NCBI GenBank assembly: GCA_018806915.1
Contig: JAGKQI010000011.1
Coordinates: forward strand, 109,040-173,039
From: Phytophthora colocasiae
Taxonomy: Eukaryota; Oomycota; Peronosporomycetes; Peronosporales; Peronosporaceae
DNA length: 64,000 nt
Reading direction: 5' to 3'
The number at the start of each line of letters is the position of its first letter. Positions within the stretch are counted from its first letter, which is position 1. Position numbers and translations under genes: made by a program. Shown here one piece after another: positions 56,059 to 64,000 of this stretch. The notes beneath the pieces were generated by a model that saw only the letters and a program-made list of their open reading frames with translations, was not told the DNA's origin and made no database searches.

Positions 56059-56246
56059 ATGGCTTTTTCAGTGCGATCGTTGGTGCGGCGGGCAGCGCGT
56101 TCTCGGTGAGGGTAGATATAAGCGACACGGTGGGCGACTTGAAGAAGGTAATCAAGGTGGAAAATGCAAGAACTATTACGTGTGGCGCCAAAGACCTGCA
56201 GCTCGTCCTGGCGGCGCGTGACTGCCGTCGAACGATGCTGGTGTGA
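56059..56246 (+). pseudogene. CRN LFLAK header, unit D copy (frameshifted)
   Basis: The ATG is present but two added bases (GGATGGCTTTTTCAG against GGATGCTTTTCAG) push the header out of frame from codon 2. A substitution near 56204 also changes the LFLA motif (CTCGTCCTG against CTCTTCCTG). Confidence 0.6.
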
Positions 56247-56514
56247 GGGAGAATTTACGAGCGTATTTAAGGTGTACGTGTTTGAAAGAACCAGATTACT
56301 TTAATGTCTATTCCCAATGGTCTGCTCAATTCCAAATTTTGAAGGATCAGTTGATGTGAAGGGAGCAGCACGACGGTAGTCATCTTTTGTCACCTGGGAC
56401 CTCAGAGTTTACGCGAACCAGGCGGCGTATGACCAGCCAACCGCTACAAGTGAACTCGGCGATCGAGTATGGCGAGATGGATGTTATACTTTAATGGTTT
56501 TTCTTGATTAGCCA

Positions 56515-56518
56515 TTAA
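56515..56518. other. empty piggyBac target site (TTAA), unit D
   Basis: GATTAGCCATTAAAGTGATCGG, identical to the unit C empty site, with no element. Confidence 0.9.
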
Positions 56519-56809
56519 AGTGATCGGGTTCTTTTAAATACATGTAAGATTTTCTTTCAGACGAAAGTGAAGTCGCTGTCTGATCGGACTACGGGTTTCC
56601 AGACCAAGAAGATACTGACGATGAGGACTGCGTTCCTGACGACGAGGATCGTCGACATCTCAAGAATGAGCCTTGTCTTCTTCGCTCACTTGTACGTTGC
56701 GTTTGTAGTTTGAGTTGGCGTTTTGAGTGTGACTGATGTGCCATGACAGGACGAGTCTGTGCGTCACTCGCCGGCAGTTATTTTTTACTTTCCGTAATTT
56801 ACCATCTAG

Positions 56810-57043
56810 ACCTTCTTTCGGACCAGGTGCTACCTGTGGTACCTACGTATTGCGAACCAGTCGTCGTACAGGATGTTTATTTACCAGCATGCGGATGAGC
56901 TTAACTGTGACCGGAAAACTATCACGCTACTGATCCAACAGTTAGGCTTTGACTGCCGATTGATCTCCATTCGGAACGAATGCCCCAAATTTGGGTTGCC
57001 CATCAGTCAAGGTAGAACAGTCTATCTACAGCTATTGAATTAG
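56810..57043 (+). CDS. 3' exon of an unrecognised gene, weakly methyltransferase-like, unit D
   Basis: It is identical in frame to 31709-31942: acceptor CCATCTAG, 77 open codons, end FGLPISQGRTVYLQLLN. The conservation of an open frame in two units while neighbours carry indels is mild support that it is coding. Confidence 0.35.
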   Translation, partial: TFFRTRCYLWYLRIANQSSYRMFIYQHADELNCDRKTITLLIQQLGFDCRLISIRNECPKFGLPISQGRTVYLQLLN

Positions 57044-57293
57044 CTTGAGATCGTTGCAGGTTAGTCCAAAGAGTTGTCCACCTATCTAGTTAATCAAATT
57101 TCTTCTACGTATTTTTTTGGATGTTGGGCTCGACCGTCAAACTATAAAGCAATAGATAGTATTATCTTCTCTTATGATTTCTTATTCCTGATTGGTGCCA
57201 CCAACTATCTTTAGATCTCAAGCTATGAGTTCTGCGATATGGTTAGATAGGAACTTGTCGAAGCGTAGTTGCTACACTGGATGGATAGTGAGT

Positions 57294-57395
57294 TCACGCT
57301 GGATTCTTACGCTTGGCTAAGTACTTCGAGATAGATCTCCTCACGGTGCCATTCAACATGAGCAGTCAATGCACCAGGCAATCGGAATCGCTTGT
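57294..57395 (-). pseudogene. 3' remnant of Uma2-C2H2 gene at the unit D boundary
   Basis: The same truncated remnant as 32193-32296, with the same breakpoint after CGCTTGT and two bases missing near 57339. Confidence 0.8.
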
Positions 57396-57420
57396 CGAGA
57401 AGCTCTGTGCCTCCTATTTG

Positions 57421-59130
57421 ATGCAGGTGGCGACGCCCAAGCACGCGAACATGCTCGCTCCCAGCGGCGCTGGAGCTTCTATGGCTCCACCCACACACTG
57501 GAGCGCTGACGACCAAGCTCTTCTGGACATTCTACTGCTCACGGAGCCTGAGACGGGCGATGGAGCAGCAATTCTGGACATGGTGGAGGCCTTTACCGCA
57601 TCAACGCCACAAGCCCCGCAGGAAGTGCTGCCGGCCTCTCCCGTGATGACAGAGACGAAAGTAGGGAAAGAATCGCCTAAGGGGAAACTCTCAGCCATGG
57701 AGAGACGCGCCAGACACCGAGAGGTGGTGAAGCGCGCTTATCATCGCAACAAGGTCAGAAGATGGAGTTTTATGAGGATGTTAGGGACGGAAGATGATAC
57801 TAATGATGATCAACTTTTGTCATTTTTATTTACTTTAGGCGGCGCTCAAGACTCTGCGGGACACAGGCTGAAGGAGCTCGAGCAGCAGTTGGAGAAGCTG
57901 TCGATGAACAAACAAAAACAAGAGAATCCGCCTCAAGCCAAAGATACAAACGAAATTCAGAGAAGATATGCACTGCTGACGAACGAGCAGGAGGCGGAGC
58001 TGGGCAACAGAAAGCAGCCAGACGTTATCGCGACTTAACCGCTCAACCACAGACAGCAGTTCGCCACTAACATGGTAGGGCAAATGGCTCCAACAGAGCG
58101 CGCCTCCATCTTCGTCCAGACAGAGTCCGGACGCAACTCAGATACAGAACTCTGACAGCCAGCTACAACGTCGTCCACAGCTTCATGTTCTTTGCCCACG
58201 AACTCTCCTGGTCAGCGTCTCCCATGTACTTTGGATGTCAGCCTCCGCCTCTCTTAAGGCGGCAGCACGTGGCAGTGATTGCGATATCTCCCCACTGGGA
58301 GCTCAATACAAGAAGACTAAATGACGCCGTTCTACAATGAACCGCGCCCTACGTTCAGTGGGGAGCGACTTATCACAGGAAAGACGCCGCTGGCCCGTGG
58401 CTATGCGGAAGCAGTTGGGCTTCAAACCGGCGTCGGTCTTACGCACTTTCCTGGAGTCTACGAAGCGCTCGTGAACGTAGATCTCACCGCTCATCATTCT
58501 TATCGCTTCACTCAGGTGGCAGATGCAATTAGCACGGGAGCTAACATCATGCGGCTGGGAGGACAAGCGGCTGCTGGATGAACTGAGCGCCTCAAGTTCT
58601 CGCTGCGCAAACGCTCTCCCTGGACAGAATGCCGATGCAGGTTGATGATGCAAGTAGCGTGGCAGTGCTTTTCCGGACCCGGACTGCACAGAGACCAAGT
58701 TCCGGGCTCGCGACGCTCCACGCATCTTGCATGCGCGGAACGATGACACGATTGTGGCTTTGCGTGAGTCTTGGAGTGAAGACGGCACCAAACTCTACCG
58801 ATGCGTGTATTTATTGTTCCGTGTGCGCACTCGGAAGAGGCTTCATCATCTGTGTGCAGTCGGTGTCGCCCGAGCTATGGTAACATGGATCCGAGCATTG
58901 AGCCCCATCAGCCGCGATGGCAAAACCTGTTAAGTGGACGGAGAGTTAAGTCAGGCTGGGTTCGTCTTCGAGCCTACTGTGGATGGAGAAAACAGCGCGA
59001 TCTATTCGTACCAGGAAGGTGCAACAGGTCGGAATACGGGTAGCGGTTGCATGGACTCACGGCGACCACGAATCGATCCTGACCCTCGCCATGAACACGG
59101 TGTCTATCGTGTCCCTTGAGTAGTTTCTCG
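57421..59130 (+). pseudogene. bZIP2, second copy, degraded after about 57.95 kb
   Basis: Exon 1 (57421-57753) and the intron (57754-57838) are virtually identical to 32322-32739. Two extra bases (ACAGGCTGAAGG) occur just into exon 2 at about 57866. From about 57990 small insertions occur every 10-30 bases through the serine-rich linker and the C-terminal domain, so no frame longer than about 90 codons remains. Confidence 0.75.
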
Positions 59131-59912
59131 TAGCTCTGCTTCTGGAAAATGTCCGGGCACCGCTAGTTCCTTTCCATCAGCGAACCAGCGTCGCGCACGT
59201 TATGGTTGGGTCTGGAGTTAATAGGAACTCCATGACACCAGCGCCGACCATACAACCCGTCTCTCTCCACTGAGGCTTGCCATGCAGCATCACATGGGAT
59301 CAATACGTACACCGTGGACTCTCGCAGCCCGATGCCGTATCTCCACCAGCTTATACAGAAACGACTTTAGGTGCTGACACTGCCTCCGGTGATGCCGTAC
59401 TGAATGATAGGGATCGTGTAATGTAAGGTAAAGAACAATCTGTCCGAGGGCGTAGGCGCCCCAGCTGCACTTCCACGTAATGAAGCGAGGGCCACTGTCT
59501 TCCCTCGGCTACAAAGCACGTGTGAAAGTACGAACCGGTATAGCATCAACAGGGACGCTCGATAATCTCGTCTCGTAGGTTCTCGCCCGCAAGTCAGGCG
59601 CGTGTAGGGAATACAGATGTCGGTACTCAGCCAATCTGTTGAGCCCTGCCGGGCTGGGGCATGTGTCGAATTCGGCTCGCGGTAGAAGATGAGCTCGCGC
59701 ACATCCAGCCAGGTTCTCCGAGAAGAGTCGTTCACGATGAAGTCGCCACGCGGTATCCGCTGGCGTGATACGCGCGTGGCTCGCGTAGACGGACATAAAT
59801 GTGGCTCGTCCCATGAGGCCGTCCGACAGCTCGTGGGGCACCCAGGCGTACGATGAGCGGCTGCAACGCGGACTGTCTGCGCGCGACACCGACGCTGGGG
59901 GTTCATATTTTC
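59060..59912 (-). pseudogene. hypothetical protein convergent with bZIP2, degraded second copy
   Basis: It is homologous to 33849-34658, split into several frames by scattered insertions (near 59160, 59365, 59460, 59590, 59685, 59750 and 59860). The overlap with the bZIP2 3' end is preserved. Confidence 0.5.
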
Positions 59913-60293
59913 TGGCGGAGCCCGGCTCCTTTCTCACTGGTGGACTATGTGTCCAGGACTATGTGTCCTTTCCTTGCGCTGGAACACTTGCTGTTCAGCC
60001 AGCGAAATCGCAGATGCCGTAGGTTTCGCCTTCTCAGTCGAAACATCCGGTTCCGGTTCTTCCGCCTAACTGGTTCACCTGAAATCAATGCACTTATAAA
60101 AGCCACGGTAGGTCGACCGATCGTGTAGGAGTGTACGTGTAGAGTCGCTCTCAGGTTGTAATCTGGAATTTCTACCACAATGCTTACACTCTGTACTCAG
60201 TCTTCCACGCTTTCTTCCGCGACACTATACTGCACGGTGCATATCACGCCGCAAACGCCTTGACATCATTCGAAAGTCGCTTCGTTTATCACT

Positions 60294-60309
60294 TCTCATT
60301 CTTCAATTT
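60294..60309 (+). promoter_or_regulatory. oomycete initiator (Inr), degraded ABCA1 copy
   Basis: TCTCATTCTTCAATTT is exactly as at 35037-35052, although the flanks carry indels. Confidence 0.55.
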
Positions 60310-60391
60310 GACTCCCAGCGCACACTCTCCGACCGCAAATGAAATCGAAAACATTTCTCAACCAAGACAGCATTAATTGACTTTTGCGCCG

Positions 60392-63300
60392 ATGACTCTC
60401 AGGAGAAACTCTTGAAAAACTCCAGCGAGAACTCGGCAACAGCGTCGCACCTCGTGGACGTTCATGCGGTCGCTGCTCTCACGGAAGAACGGCTCATCAA
60501 GAACCGCCAGCCCATTGCCACTGCGTGTGAGATCCCTCCCGCGCCAACTTTCATCATTCTGCCGCTTGGGAGTGCTCCGACTACCCAGAAACCGTGGATG
60601 TGTCCCACCTAGGTGGAGTGACGACGCTGATAATACCTGCCGGCACCAGCTACAACCTATCAGGCCAAAGATATCGAGTGGGTGGACACTGATCTCGCCC
60701 AAGTTCGCACTGCACGAGTCCACTTACGGACTGGCCTCTATGCTTGAAGCCTTCGGACGTCAGTCGATCGACGATGGTCTGCGTCTGAATGAGTTGTCAA
60801 CACCCCTCCGATTTCTCGCAGTTTGCCAAATGGGGTGATGGATGAAGGAATGAACGAGCACTGGGACACGTCGTCGCCCTACAGTGTGCCGACTGAATGT
60901 GGTGGGAATGGTCGTTTCCTGCACAAAGATCGGTATCGCTCCAGACAACGCCTTCACTCGGGCAACTACTGCTGAGACCATGGAAATGCCGGTACCCTGG
61001 CTGTGGATCTGCTGAACTCGACCAGCTCTCTTCAGCGCTGGTCCATCCCGTCGTTCGCTGGACAGCATCCAGTTCTTCGACTCGAACGACGCGTTTGACA
61101 GACTTACGTCAAGGTGACAACTATGGGAGTGTATGTAAATTTTGAGAACCCGAAGATCTACGGTGCGATCGTGTTCGACTCGATCCCGAAGTGGAGACGA
61201 TATTGGAAACGTTCCGCACCCATTGAGATACTCACTGCGTCTGAACGCGACCAAAGGCGAAAAAGAAATTGCGCCTGGGCCCGCGTCCTCACCCACGGGA
61301 CAGATTCTCTTGTGGACCTGGATTCCTTCCGGAAGAACATTGTGACGGACTATTACTCAGCGTACACCGTCATGGGTTTCATGACCGCTGCATGATCGCT
61401 CGTCACTCGCTTCGTAACCTGCATGCCCGAATGGAGTTCTTCCAACCAATCGATCACCGGGATTTGCCAGAGTCCTCAAACCACGGCCGTGCCGTCACCC
61501 GGAGCTCGACAGTACGTTAGCTGGAATTCCTTAAGCGAAAGATGGGCTTGTCCAGGGAAGCACCCTGAGCGCGCTTAGTCTATCTATTGAGCACGGATTC
61601 TCAAGTGTGTTCGCTGCCCCGCTGTCCACGGACACCAAGGAAGCCCTGCTGACCCCTCTACGCCAAGCTCCACGGCCGATGCTGGGCGCAACTGTCGCCT
61701 CTTGCCAGCCTGACAACTACACCAGCTCACCGTTCTACGAGAATCGTCAATACGGTCTTCTTCTCACCGCTGTTCATCATGGCATGCATCTCTTCACGGT
61801 CTCGCGTATTCTCTCGTCGTGCTCATTCCAAGAAAAAAGAGCTGCGTCAACGAGAATTCATGAAGATTCTTGGTGTGACCGAGGAAGACTAGCTATTGTC
61901 TCAACGTGGTACGTGACGCGGTCACGCAGTGATCATGTTTGTCGGTGCTGTAGTTCAAACGCTCGCGCGTGTCTGGCTGGGCTCTTCCCCAACTTTCGTT
62001 TCGCTGATCGTCACGTTTTATCTTCTTCAACTATATTTGGCTTAAGCGTGGTGGCAATGGCATTCTTGATCAGTACCTTGTTCAGTAAGGCGCGTGTGGG
62101 TGCGTTCGTGGGTATGGTGGCTTTCTTCGCCACATCTGTCCATTTCCCAAGGCTTTACGCTGCTTTTTCTGAAAGTGCTAAGCGTATAGGTTGGTTCCAT
62201 TTTGTCTCCAGTTTATCTTTGTCTTGGTGTCACGGTGTTTCGCAAATGCTGGAAAGAAACTGGTGAAGGCGTCCCAAGTCTCGACCTGGACACTCTTAGC
62301 GATAACTACCGCATCACCACAGCGTTAAATCATGTTTATATTTGTACAGTATTGTTTGGTTCTCTGGTCTCTACTTCGAGAAAGAGTCATACCGAAAGAA
62401 TACATGTTCCCTCGTTGTCAAGTGGTACTTCCCAGTGTCGCCATCATGCCCAGCCGAAGCCTGCAAGCCAGTCTCCAGGTGAATATCAGGATGATACCAC
62501 AGTGTCGACAGCATTGCCACTCGACTTTATCCAGAACTTTAGGAGACTGTCACTGCTGATCAAGCATGAACAGGAGCGCAACGGTGAGGCACTTGCGGTC
62601 AAGCGTCTACGCAAGGTTTTCCAGGTCCCCGGTGGAGAAAAGATCGCTGTTAAAGGTCTTGATGTCTGATGTACAGAGACCAGATCACTTACCTGCACAG
62701 GCCTGGCGTAGCGCCGGTAGGACCATCGGTGATCTCCAGCGCTCACCGATAACAATGCACCTTCCAGTGGTAACGCCACGTACAGGGGCATGTCGATCAA
62801 CGAGGACATATGGATGAGATGCATGAGTCGCTCGGTATCTATTTTCAGCACGACGTTCCTCTTCCCTGAGTTGACGGGTCCAGGAGCACCTCAGCAGTTC
62901 TTCCGGACAGATCCAGGATTATTACGCCAGATGAAGAGCTGCAGGCTGTGGTGGACAAACAGATCCGTGAGGTTTGGTTTGACGGAGAAGCGCAACTCAG
63001 AGGCCCAACCGACATCTGATGAGTATGAAGCGTAAGTTATCAGTGGCCATTCCACTTCTGGGTACGACGGCTCCCTGGTGTTCCTGGATGAACCGACTTC
63101 TGGTATGGACCCGTACAGTCGACACCGTACGTGGGAGATCACCACTGCAGAACAGCCGTAACGATCGTCAACGATGGTGTTGACGGCTGTTTTCATGAAT
63201 GAAGCTGACATTCTTGGTAGTCAGTAATTTTGCCATCATGGCTGAAGGAGAGATGCAGTGCTGTGGATCATCTCTTTTCCTGAAGAACCGCTTCAGTGCA

Positions 63301-64000
63301 GACTTAACTTGACTCTGGTGAAGGACGACGCTAAGTGCGAGCGATGATGCCGTGGCTGCCTTCATCACTTCGTATGTTCAGTCCACTAAAGCTGTTGAGT
63401 ACTGTCGGAAGTAAATTTGCGTTCCAGTTGCCTCTGCACAGCTCGTCAAATTTCACCACGATGTTCTAGCTGAGATGGATCAGCCAGTTGAACTCCCAGC
63501 GGACTCACCTCGTACAGCGTCTCTATTTACGACTCTGGAGGAGGTGTTCATCAAAGTAGCAGAGCTGGGTGGCGAGAACAACCAGCACACGGCAGAGCAA
63601 CGCTGTCCGAACAGATACATCGGAGTCTGGCGGGACCTGACAGGCGTGCGACGAGTTGGTGTCCAGCCGAACCCGTACCTGTACACCTAAAGTGCACTGC
63701 TGCTGAAGCGTTTCCGGTACGCCAGACGCGATCTGAAGGCTCCTCATTTACGTTGCAGCTCTCACCATTCTGCTAATTTACTACCAGCCTAGGGTTCTTG
63801 AAGTCTACCATGGCGATCGGCGTATTGGCGTGAAAACTTTAACGAAACCGACGCGTTCTCAAGCAGTGATGAGACCCGACCCCGTACTTCTCACGGGCTG
63901 GTGCTGGACTTGCCGGTGACTGGTGCAACGCGACGTGATGAAGCTTCATCGTACTTCACCAGTGCTACGATCCGAGTCTCGCTTCCCAGACAGCGTTCGA
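60392..64000 (+). pseudogene. ABCA1, second copy, degraded and cut by window end
   Basis: It is homologous to 35129-38579, through the first membrane domain, NBD1 and the second extracytoplasmic loop. Insertions are dense, and from about 62.7 kb there are also substitutions that damage Walker A (GHNGAGKTT is no longer readable near 62705) and the signature motif near 63015. It is 322 bases longer than the first copy over the segment from the bZIP2 intron end to here. The ABCA1 part that would contain the 1.2 kb insertion lies outside the window. Confidence 0.8.

Noticed and set aside
1..64000. CRISPR-like or tRNA/rRNA features
   Set aside because: I saw no regularly spaced short repeats with unique spacers and no cloverleaf or rRNA-like sequence. 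The repeats present are long unit duplications and a few promoter words.

Overview
The window looks like a repeat-rich, gene-sparse part of an oomycete genome, most likely Phytophthora or a close relative. The evidence is a Crinkler (CRN) LFLAK-type header, oomycete-style bZIP regulators with a shared C-terminal domain, short GT-AG introns (60-100 bp), a piggyBac element with an oomycete-type transposase, and two matches to the oomycete initiator core promoter upstream of ABC transporter genes. I see no tRNA, rRNA or CRISPR.

Layout: a basic unit of about 9 kb occurs four times (A about 1-9800, B about 9800-23700 with a 4.3 kb piggyBac insertion, C about 23700-32300, D about 47560-57400). Each unit holds, in order, a cyclic-nucleotide-gated-channel-like gene (-), a coiled-coil hypothetical gene (-), a bZIP-type regulator bZIP1 (+), a CRN-like gene whose LFLAK header (+) and body (-) lie on opposite strands, a short unexplained 3' exon (+), and a Uma2-type PD-(D/E)XK nuclease-fold protein with a C-terminal C2H2 finger (-). 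After unit C come single-copy-like genes: a second bZIP regulator, bZIP2 (32322-34020), a convergent hypothetical gene, and two ABCA-type transporters (ABCA1 35129-42184, ABCA2 43381-47557). ABCA2 is cut mid-gene at about 47557, where the repeat restarts. Unit D and degraded copies of bZIP2, the hypothetical gene and ABCA1 then follow to the window end. On the larger scale this is a direct tandem duplication with a period of about 25.1 kb.

Sequence quality is uneven. Units C and D are nearly identical. Unit B, parts of A and the last 6 kb (57.9-64 kb) carry dense small insertions relative to their sister copies, for example a net +322 bases over 5.84 kb. This insertion-biased pattern looks more like unpolished long-read sequence than natural decay, so many 'pseudogene' calls here may be assembly artefacts. 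Best copies to read: Uma2 and bZIP1 in unit D, bZIP2 at 32 kb, the channel 5' half in D and 3' half in C, and ABCA2 for the N-terminal half of the transporter.

No pathway links these genes. They are an effector-like gene (CRN), two nuclease-fold proteins, two related transcription regulators, a channel and two lipid-type transporters, co-amplified as a block. The most unusual items are the Uma2-C2H2 fusion, the CRN with its header inverted relative to its body, the piggyBac insertion with clean TTAA empty sites in the sister copies, a 1.2 kb insertion with an 11 bp target duplication inside ABCA1, and the in-frame fusion of ABCA2 to a repeat-derived tail.
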